From Paramyrothecium sp. XJ0827 (Eukaryota; Ascomycota; Sordariomycetes; Hypocreales; Stachybotryaceae): a stretch of DNA of 64,000 nt. The DNA is taken from positions 806,001 through 870,000 of the forward strand of contig JAJFPB010000002.1 of assembly GCA_020881915.1 (NCBI GenBank), read 5' to 3'. Below are positions 30,665 to 42,291 of this stretch, in pieces; the first letter of the stretch is position 1, and every line of letters begins with the position of its first letter. The notes below the pieces were generated by a model. The model did no database searches, was not told the DNA's origin, and worked only from the letters and a program-made list of their open reading frames with translations. A program made the translations under genes and the position numbers.

Positions 30665-32323
30665 ATGGATTATATGTGTCATATTTGCGCAAGGTGCTTT
30701 GATAGCACTGAAAACTTGAGGACCCATATTCAACACGAACGAGTAAGCCCTCTGCTATGCACGACTCCCTAAACCCCAAGCTGAGCTTTAAACAAGAGTC
30801 GATTGATACATGACGTCAAAGAACTTTGCACCAAGGTGAACATTTCAGATTGGAGCGAGGATTTTAACTAATTTGCATTTAGCCACACCTTACTGTATCA
30901 ACAGCGCTCGGTATTCTCTTACGGTACGCGACCCATTCCAGCGATTTAGAGGAAACAAACCACGTGAATGTGGTCGCCAATTCCGAATGCTTAAGCCATG
31001 ATGACGACGATTTGGTCTGTCCAGAGCTATCATGCAATTACAAATCCTCATCCGAGTACCAGTCTCTTCAGAGACATTACATGAGGCGTAATGTTGTCTG
31101 CCCTATAAATATGCACAAGCTGACTCTCGTAGATGTAACATGCGATGAAAAATGCCCTTTTTGCAACAAGGATCTTGAGTCGGTCTCGCGGTTCGCCAGG
31201 CATCCTAGTGATTGCGTCGCTCGCAAGAGATTGAAGCTGGCTATCCCAAAGGCTGTGACAGAGCGCCAGAGGATCCAATCTGAACTCGCATATGGCAAAT
31301 TGAGATCCGCTCAGCGTCAGAGAGCCCTGTGCCAACAACAATCGATACAATCTACAAGGCTGTCAAGTCCAATGGTCAATGATGCTTTGACCTTTGTTGC
31401 TCCCGAAAGTCCAGGTTCGTATGAGCCGTTGATGCCCATGTCATATACTAAATTGAGATGCAGCTGCCGACTGCTCGTCCCAATGGCTAGGCAGTCATTC
31501 GAAAAATTTAACAGCTTCCTTAACCGCTCCAACTTCTACTCATGATCATCACACTCATGGTGATGGCGAAAGTAGCGCGGAAACAGTCCCTACAACGCTA
31601 CCAATCGACTCTATAAATGCTCATGACGATATTGACAACGTGGCCAATTTTATCCGTCAAGATTTGGTTGCCTGTACGCCTTGTCCGACTAGCTCGCGTC
31701 CAGCATATCCGAGCAGCCAGCGAGCTCCCATTCTCTTTGATTCCTTGATTGATGGTACAATGGATTGGTCTCCGAGCCAGTGCCCAGTTGAGAGTGTTAT
31801 CACTTGTTCGACAGAGTCATCGTCGAAAAGTATCGCAACACTTGACGCAACACTTCGACGGGCTCCGATACTCGCCAATTCGTTGATTGATGGTCAATCC
31901 CTTTTTCCCAATGTTAAAGACAACGGCATCATTCCAACACGTACTGAAAGCCGGTTTCAGTCGAATAAAACAATACGAAGAGCACCTATGCTAAGCAATT
32001 CCCTCATCGACGGAGAAATAAATTACACTCTGATGGATCAACAAAACTTATCTGACGTATCACCCTACTTGCAAGCTCAAATCAGTAGTAGCAGTAAAAT
32101 GGGCTATGGTTTCTCGCAAGCAACTCACCCGGATTTTGTGCTTCCAAATCAAGATAATATGTCTTCAACATGGGCTCATTCTGGTGACAGAGTTGGAGGA
32201 AATTTCATCTGGAGCTGTGAGAATGTGACACCGGAAAGCAACTCGATTTGGCCATCCTCTTTAGCAAGAGACGATGGCATGGGTCTACCTATCATTCCCT
32301 CAGCAGCCGATGTCATTTGTTAA
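30665..32323 (+). CDS. C2H2 zinc-finger protein with triple RRAPxLxxSLIDG motif, 3 exons, 489 aa
   Basis: Exons 30665-30742, 30883-31414 and 31464-32323. Intron 1 is 140 bp with a clear branch point TAACTAAT before CATTTAG; intron 2 is 49 bp. Exon 1 encodes one C2H2 finger (CHIC to THIQH). Exon 2 encodes more Cys/His pairs (CPELSC, then CPFCNKDLES with His and Cys following), so two or three fingers in total. The C-terminal 280 residues are Ser/Thr-rich and contain three copies of a short motif (RAPILFDSLIDG, RRAPILANSLIDG, RRAPMLSNSLIDG) about 40 residues apart. Probably a nuclear DNA-binding regulator; the repeats could recruit a partner. No named orthologue recognised. Confidence 0.65.
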
Positions 32324-32331
32324 TACAGGCA

Positions 32332-33132
32332 TTAGTTACGATGACTCTCGAGCACTCGTGTCTTGTCCCAGCGATTTTTGATATGAATTCCTTCCTTCTC
32401 AAGCTGTTCGACCTTCTCCTCAAGCGCACTGGAGTACGGCAAGTCCATAAACCCCCAAATCTTTAGCTCGTCGGTTGTTGGAAACCCAACCATGACGGTA
32501 TATCCTCCAGTGATAGAGAAGAGTAGGCGACTGTCAGATAGTACCCTATGAACTGTGAGACTCTGGAAAATTCAATATGTATAGATAGACTTACAAGCCA
32601 CCATCTTTCAACGCCCTGGCGTTCTCCGAGATACCGTCTCTAGCCACCTGCATTTTCGGTGTAGCAAGAAGACCCCATTTCTCGGATACTACCGGGTCAT
32701 CTTCAATATCCTCGGATATTGAGCCTTCATAAAAACAAATGGTCGAATCCGGACTCATCAAGTGAACGAGAAGACAGAAGATTTTGCTAGGAGATCCGTT
32801 GTGAAGGCGAAATGCGTATTCAGGGGGGAGTTCTTGGCTGTATACTTTGATAAGCCCCAAGTTGACTCGGCCTAGAGTAGATTCAATGACATGTCGTATG
32901 TCCTATACTACGTCAACCACATGGCTCAAAGACGGAATAAAGGGTCTGCAACCTTCCTCCTGCAACTATTTTGAGTAATGAAGTCGAGTCCGAGCGCTGT
33001 TTTGATAGGGAAACCAAGGTCATGGAACTTCTGGATCCGGCTGCCTACTAACGCATCTTCTAGCGTATACAGCCCACTAGATTCAATAGATGCCGAAGCA
33101 TCCTCAGTTGGCAAAGGGAGTGGTAGAGCCAT
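32332..33132 (-). CDS. Three-exon hypothetical protein, ~238 aa
   Basis: Exon 1 33132-32953, intron 50 bp (GTTGCA to TATAG), exon 2 32902-32595, then a short gap to exon 3 (about 32560-32332). The donor at 32594 is strong (GTAAGT), but the acceptor that keeps the frame gives an intron of only 34 bp, so this junction is uncertain and could hide an indel. The joined protein has no membrane segment; notable stretches are KIFCLLVHLMSPDST and LLFSITGGYTVMVGFP. No family recognised. It converges with the C2H2 gene: the two stop codons are about 10 bp apart. Confidence 0.5.
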
Positions 33133-33973
33133 TGTGGGCAATTGTGAGGTCTCTTTGTCACCATTTCAGATGCGGGGTTATGACAGATGTTTGAGCGGCG
33201 AGGGGTTCCGACATAGCCCAGGATCCACAGCACAAAGCTCAGCACGGGCTCCACAGCACAGGCACCGACCCCAAGAACAAGCCCTGTCCTTATTTGGACG
33301 GTGAAACCTTATCGATTGATCGCGTATCCCATTCAAGCAATGCTTTGCGGTTAAGCGCAGCAACAACTTTGTGCTCAACCCAAATATCACTTGCTGCTTC
33401 AGTAAATCTCTTGCATTGAGCATCAATACACTAAACCACATTTGGTTATTCTCTAAGCAAGGAAGCGAGGGTTACGAATCTGGAATACCGACCAATATTA
33501 ATGGTTGGATAGGGATATCCCCTCACCGCATGTATGCAATTCATCAACCGGAACCCCACGGATGTGGCTTGCGTTGAACCGCTACTCGTACAAATGCTTG
33601 TAGGGTGGTGATCACATGCATCGAGATCGGTGAGGTTGAGAAGGGATGGTGTGCTCCTCAATCTTACGGATCCTAGCGGGTGTATGCATCTCATCATCCG
33701 GACCCCGACGAATATGATTTGCAATGATAGGTCATTGCCTACTCATCGTGACGGGGCTCTGCCGTGTACAATCCCTGACCGGTCTTGACGCGACCTTCTA
33801 TCACATCAGTTCATTGACTCTTTCATCGGTTGCCATCCCAACTGGTCAAACGGAGGAACTTCGAAAGGCATAAGAATGCCGACGTTTCCCTTTGGTAGTG
33901 CTTTTCTCCCCATCTATCCAGCATCTCACTTCCACCATCAAATTACGATCTTTCAATCTCAAATTTATTCAGC
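33133..33973. repeat. Intergenic with a diverged ~150-bp duplication
   Basis: Around 33528-33575 and 33679-33725 two stretches match imperfectly (tgtatgcaattcatcaaccg versus tgtatgcatctcatcatccg and onward), offset by 150 bp. Differences are mostly transitions. No gene supported here. Confidence 0.4.
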
Positions 33974-35454
33974 ATGGCACTTCCCAGTAACCTCAGCCCT
34001 CCCTTCATCCCTGGGTCACTCTCTCCGCAGATATCTCTCTTCGACCTTATCATCCCGGGTTTCACCAACACCACTAATGCTGCCAGTCAGGCCCTCACTG
34101 GCAGTCTGGCTGGCTACTATCAATTGATGTGCCTGTTTGCGCTGGCTGCATTCTTGAAACCCTATGTGCTACGATTGAAAGATTGGTTCATCGACCATCG
34201 TAGTTAGTGTTCAAACTCATACCTTCATGCCCTAGGCTAACCATTAAAGCATCAACAATCCATATACAACCTTCAGACGAAACTTATCACATGGTCCAAA
34301 GCTGGATCTCATCTCGCGGATACGACGATACCGCTCGTTCAATTCTTGCCAAAGTCAGGACGAAGCTGAATTCAACTAAGAAATATGACTCTCGCACCAA
34401 AAAGTCCCTATGTTATGCTCCTTGGGAAGGCTCGTTTGTCTTTTGGTACAAGAAGAGCCCGCTTTACTACCAAACTAAACTGGTGGATGTCGGCTTCCAT
34501 AAAGAGGAGCAGATCTCCATCACCTGTGTTGGCCGATCACGGGTCTTGAAAGATCTTCTGGAAGACTGCCGACTTGGATACCTCGATGAATTAAAGAACA
34601 AGATGACCATCTTTGGGCATCGTGATGACTACTGGAAGAAGGAGAAATCAGTGGTTCCACGGCCTCTATCGACGATCATACTGGACGCAGAACAGAAGGA
34701 GCCCTTGATCAAGGACATTCGAGATTTCCTAGATCCTGAAACCAAACGCTGGTACTTCGAACATTCAATGCCCTACAAACGGGGATACCTCTTGCATGGA
34801 CCCCCCGGAACCGGGAAATCTAGTTTCAGCTTATCGATTGCGAGCGAATTGGATATGGACATCTACGTCGTTAGTATACCCAGCACAAACGATCAAATGC
34901 TGAAGAGCCTGTTCGCCGCACTACCAGACAGATGCGTTGTCTTATTGGAGGACATTGATGCAGCAGGTGCTGCATGTTGCAGGGACTCCAACGTAGAAGA
35001 CTCAGACAGTGATGCAGGCGCAAAGACAAAAAAGAATGGCGTGACTCTCTCAGGCTTACTCAACGTGCTCGATGGTGTTGCTTCTCAGGAAGATCGGGTC
35101 CTTGTCATGACAACTAATCATCCCGAGAAGTTGGACCAGGCACTCATAAGACCTGGTCGGGTTGACAAGAAAGTTGAATTTCAGCTTGCTGGCAGAGACA
35201 TAGCCAAGGAAATCTTTCACTTCATATTTGGGGGGCACGTCAGTCAACAGGAGGAATCCGGCGAAGTGGGGAGTCGCGCGGATACGTTTGCCGCGGTTAT
35301 ACCGGATTCCGAGTTCAGCCCAGCAGAGATCATATCGTACCTTCTGCCATACAGGTTTTGCTCGGCCGCTGCAATAGAGCACTGCAGCCAATGGGTGGAT
35401 GATCTGCGTCAGGAGAAGCAGACCAAAAAGAGACGCCTTGAAAATTGGAATTGA
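33974..35454 (+). CDS. BCS1-like AAA ATPase, 2 exons, 477 aa
   Basis: Exon 1 33974-34202 and exon 2 34250-35454 with a 47-bp intron (GTTAGT, branch GCTAAC, TTAAAG). The N-terminal ~75 residues hold a likely membrane helix (YYQLMCLFALAAFL), then the BCS1_N-type region to ~190. The AAA module follows: Walker A GPPGTGKS, Walker B CVVLLEDIDAAG, sensor TTNHPEKLD, Arg finger RPGRVDKKVEF. BCS1 proteins sit in the mitochondrial inner membrane and translocate the Rieske protein into complex III. Fungi carry many extra BCS1-like copies, often in accessory regions, and this is probably one of those. The insert after Walker B (acidic, with NVEDSDSDAG) is typical of the expanded fungal type. The catalytic residues look intact. 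Confidence 0.8.
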
Positions 35455-35887
35455 AAACAGCACCTGGAGGGGGGGGGGCCAAGCTGGCGGGGAGGAAATT
35501 GAATGGATGAGATGAATGATGTCAGACCTTGGGTTTACGACGGAGACAGGCTTGAGAAGACTTCAGGGTGTGGGGTTGTTGTGAATGTTGGTTCTTATCT
35601 TTAGTACCTGCTTTGTTACTAGTTCAGGATCACAGATCCGTCCGTTCTTTTAATCTATCCCTAGACTGCCTGAAGGTGCCAATGGCGTAACCGCCCCATA
35701 ATGCCTTAGTCAGCATGTCAGTACACGAAGCAACTTCTAAACCCTGTCCCACCTAAATTACTGTGGAACCGACGACCCCGAGACGGAGAGTTCGAAGGAG
35801 GTACGGAATCTTTACAATCTTTACAATCTTTATAATCTTTTGGGGGAGCGTAGAAGCCGGCAAGGCCGTGAGCGTTTTTGCCGCGAA

Positions 35888-37456
35888 ATGGACGCGACTG
35901 CTGGGGAGATCCTGGTCCAAGGCGGGGATTCTGTCGCGGCGGCGCGTCGGTCTCCGAGGCCTGCGAAGCCGACGGCGAAATTGCAGGAAACGCTGCAGAC
36001 AGCGACAAAGAAAACCAGCGCAGCAAACAAGATCGGCCCGGATCAGTCGGAAGTCAGTGAGAATGCTGGTGAGATTCCGCTGACTGATAGGGCTGGAGAA
36101 CCACAGAGGATGGAAGGCGCGACGGGCACCGACGCGTCGTTGATGCAGGTCATGCTCCGAGCGATGCTCCAGGAGACGTCGGCCCATCTGATGGGTGAGC
36201 AGAAGAAAATGCTTGAGAGACTCTGGGACGCGTTGATGGGCAATCAGCGAACGGCGACGCAGATGATGGGCGAACTGCTGGAGATGATCCGACAGCTCCA
36301 GCAGGAAATCCAGGCGGTCAAGACGCAGGCAACCGAAGAGCTGAAGAAATCAGACGAGCTTAGACGCCTGCATGAACAGTCTACCAGGCAGCTGAGGGTA
36401 ATGCGAGAGCAGATGAGCGAACAAATTAGAACCATGCGAGAACAGACTGCGAGAGACATGGAGCAATTGCGAGAGGAAGTGATGAAGGAACTTACAAAGG
36501 TTCAAGCCCAGACAGCAGAGGAGATTAAACAAGTGAAGGAGGAAATGCAACAGGTGAAGGAGCAGCTGCATGTGATGGCCGATACTATCGCCAGCAGCGC
36601 TCAGACAAGCCCACAGCCATCGTATGCAGATGTAGCCCGTTCCCCACCCGCAAGCCAGCCGAGCAACGTCCGTACGCTCTCATCCATGCGCACGACACCA
36701 TCCTCATTCACGGATACTCTGTTCTGCACCATCGACACGTCGCGAGTCATTCAAGAGGACAGAGGCAAGGTGCAAGTCGGAGAAGTGCGTCAAGCAATCG
36801 AAGAGAAGGTACGGGCAAGGGACGGCCGAGAAAGCTGGAGGTGCGCAGCCGTGGTGAAAGATGCGAGAAACCCGGACCGCATCAAGGTAATATGCCGAGA
36901 CGAAGAAGAGATGCAGCTTGTCAAGGACGTGGCAGAGAAAACTGTAGTCAAGGGTGCGCGAGTCCTCCGAGATCAGCTATATCCGGTTAAGGTCGACGGT
37001 GCAAACAGGACGGTGGTTCTGGGCTCATCCGGCAACGTCCTGCCAGGTGCGGAAGAGGCACTAGGAAGAGAGAATGAGGTGACGATTGCCAAGATGCACT
37101 GGCTCAGCGACAAGGAGAACGGCAAGACATACGGATCGATGGTGATCTATGTCACCAAAGCCAGCGATGCGCGACGGCTGCTTGAAGAGAGGTACTTCCA
37201 CCTGGCTGGTGAGTCGGCCAGCACCAACGTCTTCGAGCGGCGCCAAGGCCCTGCTCAGTGCTACAACTGCTGGGAGACTGGCCACAAAGCTTTTGCTTGC
37301 AGCAAGACACAACGATGCGGCAAGTGCGCGGAGACGGGTCACCGCCATCGAGATTGCCAAGCGGTCGAACCAAAGTGCGTGCTGTGTGGAGGACCGCATG
37401 AGTCGCTCAGTCGAAACTGTCGGGTGCGACAATTACACATCACTGATGGGCACTAA
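35888..37456 (+). CDS. LINE ORF1, Gag-like RNA-binding protein, 522 aa
   Basis: ATG 35888 is the first Met of the frame. Residues ~70-230 are a long charged coiled coil (repeated QLREEV / KEEMQQVKEQL heptads). Then comes a Ser/Pro linker and a region like the Tad ORF1 RRM-like part. The end has CCHC zinc knuckles (CYNCWETGHKAFAC, CGKCAETGHRHRDC, then CVLCGGPHESLSRNC). The protein packages LINE RNA. Its stop at 37454-37456 overlaps the start of ORF2, suggesting stop/re-initiation or coupled translation. Confidence 0.85.
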   Translation: MDATAGEILVQGGDSVAAARRSPRPAKPTAKLQETLQTATKKTSAANKIGPDQSEVSENAGEIPLTDRAGEPQRMEGATGTDASLMQVMLRAMLQETSAHLMGEQKKMLERLWDALMGNQRTATQMMGELLEMIRQLQQEIQAVKTQATEELKKSDELRRLHEQSTRQLRVMREQMSEQIRTMREQTARDMEQLREEVMKELTKVQAQTAEEIKQVKEEMQQVKEQLHVMADTIASSAQTSPQPSYADVARSPPASQPSNVRTLSSMRTTPSSFTDTLFCTIDTSRVIQEDRGKVQVGEVRQAIEEKVRARDGRESWRCAAVVKDARNPDRIKVICRDEEEMQLVKDVAEKTVVKGARVLRDQLYPVKVDGANRTVVLGSSGNVLPGAEEALGRENEVTIAKMHWLSDKENGKTYGSMVIYVTKASDARRLLEERYFHLAGESASTNVFERRQGPAQCYNCWETGHKAFACSKTQRCGKCAETGHRHRDCQAVEPKCVLCGGPHESLSRNCRVRQLHITDGH

Positions 37457-40400
37457 CCTACGAATCTTCCAACTTAACGTACACAAGAGAGATGTAACGC
37501 AGCTAAGCATGATGAACGATAGGGACTTGCAGGACTATGCAGTGCTGGCGGTCGCCGAACCGTACGCGCTGAACATTGAGGGATCGGTGGTGACGGCACC
37601 AGACAGTCACAGAAACTGGATCAAGTATATACCGACAAAGAGACACGAGATGCAGTGGCCAATCCGGAGCATGCTCTGGATCCGCAGCGACCTGGAGGCG
37701 GAACAGGTGCCGATACCGTCGGCCGATCTCACGGGTGCCATCCTTCGGTGGCCCGACCGGGAGGTCTTGGTGGTGTCAGTATATGTGACGGGTAAAGAGG
37801 AGGATGCTTTGCGCACGGCCATAAGACAGCTACACACGACCGTCGCGGGCTTTCGAAGCAACACGGGGAAGAGAACGGACATCGTCCTGGTCGGCGACTT
37901 CAACCGTCACGACCAGCTCTGGGGAGGCGACGAGGTAACAGGCAGGAGGCAAGGTGAGGCGGGGCCTATCATCGATCTCATGGACGAACATGGTCTGCTC
38001 AGTCTTCTCCCACGAGGGACGAAGACTTGGGAGGGACCGGGTGGCGAGAGCACCATCGACCTGACGCTCGCGTCAGCCGAGCTAGCAGAAGAGATGGTCC
38101 ATTGCGGTATACACCCGACTGAACACGGGTCAGACCACAGGGCCATCCAGACGGAGTTTGATCTCACGACGCCTGAGAGAACGGCAGACTCAAGGCTACT
38201 GTTCAAGAATGCACCGTGGAATGCAATCAGGGAGAGGGTGAAAGATAAGCTCACACTACTCCCGTGGGATGGTGACGTCCAGACACAGACGGACAGGTTG
38301 ATGGAAGTGGTTCTCGACGCGATCCATGAACTGGTACCAAGAGCAAAGCCGTCACCATACGCGAAGAGATGGTGGACGGCAGATCTCACGAAGCTCCGTA
38401 GAACGTACACGTTCTGGAGGAATCTGGCGAGGGCCCGGCGTCGAGCTGGTCAACGGATCGACAGCCTAGAAGATCGAGCCAAAGAAGCAGCAAAAGAGTA
38501 TCATGACGCCATCAGAAAGCAGAAGAAGGCACATTGGGATGACTTTCTCGCTGACGGGACCAACATCTGGCAAGCCGCCAAGTACCTCGAACCCGGAGAC
38601 GAGACGAAGGGTGATAAAGTGCCTCCGTTGAAACGAGCAGACGGGACGACGACGCAAGATAAATTCGAACAGGCGGAGGAACTGCTTAGGACCTTCTTCC
38701 CGCCGTTACCGGCAGACATAGAGGATTAAGGGCCACGACCGCGGCGCAGAGAAGTGGCCATGCCGAACCTAACGATGGAGGAGGTGGAGGAGAAGGTGAT
38801 GGAAGCCAAGGCATGGAAGGCGCCCGGGCAAGACGGGCTGCCGGCCATGGTGTGGAAGCAGCTGTGGTCGGTGGTGAAGGAGCGGGTGTTGCGCCTGTTC
38901 CGTACATCATTGAGCGAAGGACGACTGCCAGACCAGTGGAGGACCGCCAAGATCATCCCTCTCAAGAAGCCGGGTAAAGATGACTACAAGAAGGCAAAGG
39001 CGTGGAGGCCGATCTCGCTGCTGTCGACGCTGGGCAAGATCCTGGAAGCAGTAGTGGCGGATCGCATCTCATACGCCGTCGAGACGTACGGACTCTTGCC
39101 TGCCAACCACTTTGGGGCGAGAAAGCGGCGGTCGGCAGAGCAGGCGTTGGTGCTCTTCCAGGAACAGGTCTACAAAGCATGGCGGAACCGCAAAGTGGTC
39201 AGCCTGGTTAGCTTCGACGTTAAGGGTGCCTACAACGGTGTGTTCAAGGATAGGCTGCTGCAAAGGCTGGAAGCGCGGGGTATACCCAAGAGGCTGGTCA
39301 GGTGGATCGATGCTTTCTGCTCGAGCCGCACAGCGACGATCACGGTAAACGGCTACACGTCTGCGCTACGGGAGCTGCCGCAGGCTGGCCTTCCGCAAGG
39401 GTCGCCGCTATCGCCGGTGCTCTTCCTCTTCTTCAATGCAGACCTGGTGCAAAGCAGGATAGACTCAAAGGGTGGCTCGATGGCGTTCGTTGATGACTAC
39501 TCAGCCTGGGTCACAGGTCCGACGGCGGAAGAGAACAGAGACGGCATACAGGCCATCATCGACCGCGCACTGGCGTGGGAGAGGTGCAGCGGGGCGACAT
39601 TTGAGTGCGACAAGACGACCATCGTCCACTTTACGCGCGTCATCGAACGCACCAGCCGCATCCCGTTCACAATCAAGGGAGAAGTGGTCAAGCCGAAGCA
39701 GAAGGCCAAGATCTTGGGAGTGGTCATGGACGCGAAGCTCAGGTTCAAGAAGCACATGGCCGAGGCGGCCACCAAAGGTCTCACGGCAGCCATGTGTCTG
39801 AGGAGACTAAAGATGCTATCCCCACGTACGGCCAGGCAGCTCTTCGTGGCAACTGTGGCGCCGGCCATGGACTATGCCTCTGTCGTGTGGTCGCACGCAC
39901 GAGGTGAAAGAGAACTGACCTGGTTCAATAGGGCTCAGAAGATGGGGGCGCGGGCCATCACGGGCGCCTTTCGGACAGTGTCGACGGCAGTGGCCGAAGC
40001 GGAGGCCAGCCTCCAGACGGTAGACGAGAGGCATGTTCAGGCAGGCATGAGATCATACATCAACATCAAGACCCTGCCAAAGACACATCCGCTCGCAACC
40101 CTCAAGGTGTCAACGAGCCAAAGATACATGTCACCGTTGAAGAGACTGGCACTTGCTCACGAAGGGAGCGGTATCGAGCGGATGGAGACGATCCAAGCTT
40201 ATACGGTACCACCGTGGCACAACCGTGTATCGCTGGTATGCGAAGCCGATCGGGAAGCAACGATAACAGCAGCCAAAGATGCCAACGATATTGTGATCGC
40301 AACCAGTGCTTCTGACAGAGAAGGGCTTGTAGGTATAGGCGGCATCGTAGCATACAGATCATCTGGCCAGACAGACAAGATGGTGGCCAGATATTCGGTC

Positions 40401-41201
40401 ACCCTCGGGCCGCGAGACGACCAGAACCCATACACGGCCGAGCTAGAGGCGATAGCGATGGCATTGCGATGCATGCCCGATGGTCTGCAATGCCGAGAGC
40501 TTACGGTGTTATCAAGTAGCCAGTCATCACTCAAAGCGATCGCACGGCCGCGACAGCAGTCTGGCCAGGTCACCATCCGTCAGATCTATGAGCACGTCGA
40601 GCGACTGGGAAAGGGAAACAACAGGGTCAAAATGATATGGGTACCATCCCGAGACGACGACCTCACCATGGGCCGCGAAGCAAAAAGACAAGCCCAGAGA
40701 GCAACCAGAGCAGAATGCACACTGCAAGTGCTGCCATACCAGGCTCGCTCTACTCGGACCAGGCTAGTGGCAGCGCGGCTACGCAAGCAACGGAGACTAC
40801 CCGACAAAGTGGGCGGCTACTCCAAGCGGATCGACCGAGCCCTGCCGGGCAAGCACACGAAAGCGCTGTACGATAGCTTGAAGAGGCGAGAAGCCGACGT
40901 GCTGTCGCAGCTTCGTACGGGAATGGCGAGGATCAACAGTTACCTGAGCAAGATAGGGGCCGCAGGGTCGGACATGTGTGAGTGCGGACGCGCACCAGAG
41001 ACGATGGAGCATTTCCTGTTCCGATGCACAAGGTGGGATACGGAGCGCGGAAACATGCGACAAGCTGGACAAAGCATGATGGGAAACCTTTCCTTCTTCC
41101 TGGGCGGAAAGCCGGCGTCAGATGGACCCAAGTGGGCACCTAACCTGGAGGCGGTGCGAGCGGCAGTCAAGTTTGCGATGGCGACGGGAAGACTGAGTTG
41201 A
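37446..41201 (+). pseudogene. LINE ORF2 polyprotein with one internal stop
   Basis: The ORF2 frame starts at ATG 37446, inside the last codons of ORF1, and runs to 41201, with a single TAA at 38727-38729. Before the stop: apurinic endonuclease (LRIFQLNVHKRD, LVGDFNRHDQLWGG, STIDLTLAS, GSDHRAIQ). After it: reverse transcriptase (PGQDGLPAMVWK, PLKKPGKDDYK, FDVKGAYNGV, GLPQGSPLSP, catalytic FVDDYSAW), RNase H (YTAELEAIAMAL) and a C-terminal knuckle (CECGRAPETMEHFLFRC). The enzyme nicks DNA and reverse-transcribes element RNA. The lone TAA could be an RIP or other C-to-T change; otherwise the frame is fully open, so the copy looks young. The usual second RNase H Asp is Ser (VLSSSQSSLKAI). Confidence 0.85.
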
Positions 41202-41450
41202 GAAAGGGAAAACAGAACATATTAAAACATTAACATCACAGTTAACTACTAACATCGAACAGCCTCAAGTTGACAGACCATGCTTCAGCTGCTGAAGACA
41301 GGATGCTGAACACTTGGAGAAGTCGGCCTTCAAGCAGGCCTGTCAAGCAGAGTCAAGCGAGGCTTGAACGGAAAAGACTTAAGAAGAGAAGTGGGGCTTT
41401 CCTTTGTGTAGACCGGATCAATGCGGAGGAATCGTAAATAGCTTAGCGCA

Positions 41451-42291
41451 CCTACTGGCCCTATGAGATTCGTTCTCCCAGGCGTAATAAACTCTATCCT
41501 ATCTTATGGGCGGCTACATCATCTGAGGAATCATGAAATCGAAGCCAAAGATGAACTAGTTAACCGTTTTTGGGACAATTACGGTCATGCCGGCCCTGCG
41601 CCATTTAGCTGGCATCGGGGCAGTGCATTTTGGGGTCGGGTGTTTCACAAATCTGAGGCCTATGAAGTGAGTCACCAAGGACTCCTGGAAGCCTCAACGA
41701 AACACTCAACTCACCGAAATGCAACAGCGACAGCCTCATCGAGCCTTTGAACTCACCGAATGCAACAACGATGGAAACACCTGGTATATAAGGGTCCTGA
41801 TAGTCGTAGAATCAAACTTCATCTAAATTCAGTACGACAACACTTCAGACACAAAACAAGAAATAGGCCGTATCGCAAAATGGACAGCCATACTGATTGT
41901 CGTGTCTGGCTAATGTTCCATTGTGGATTGCTCCCACAAATCCGTTATACACCCTTCCAAGCGTATCGCTATCTCTGCCGCGCTTAGGTTTGGGCGGCGG
42001 TAACACTTTGTGATGACATGGTTACTATTGGTATGCTCAATAATACGGCACCATTGCGTAATCTATCGCCCTTTCATACAAGGGGCGACTCAATGAGCTG
42101 TCATGTGGGGTTGGGGCAAATTGAGGGGGGCATGGAGCTTGGGTAAGCCATTCAATTGGACCGTCGGCGCGCCCGAGCGAATCTTGCGTTAGGCGGCTCG
42201 ATTCCGATTTCCGAAAGCTTATCACACTGATTGAGGACAAACTACCATATAAGTCACGGCTGTTCGCGTCGTCTTTTTAGATTATCATCAT
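41451..42291. other. Intergenic
   Basis: After the LINE 3' region I see only short frames without domains. Confidence 0.4.

Larger units (their letters stand above)
35760..41450 (+). mobile_element. Tad-like LINE (non-LTR retrotransposon)
   Basis: Gag-like ORF1 with zinc knuckles, then ORF2 with apurinic endonuclease, reverse transcriptase, RNase H and a terminal Cys/His knuckle: the layout of Tad-clade fungal LINEs. The 5' flank has four short cttta(c/t)aat-type repeats at 35812-35840. The ends are estimates: I could not fix the target-site duplication. One in-frame stop in ORF2 makes this copy non-autonomous as read. Confidence 0.85.

Noticed and set aside
41463..41750. 95-residue plus-strand frame after the LINE
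   Set aside because: No domain, and no splice or promoter support.
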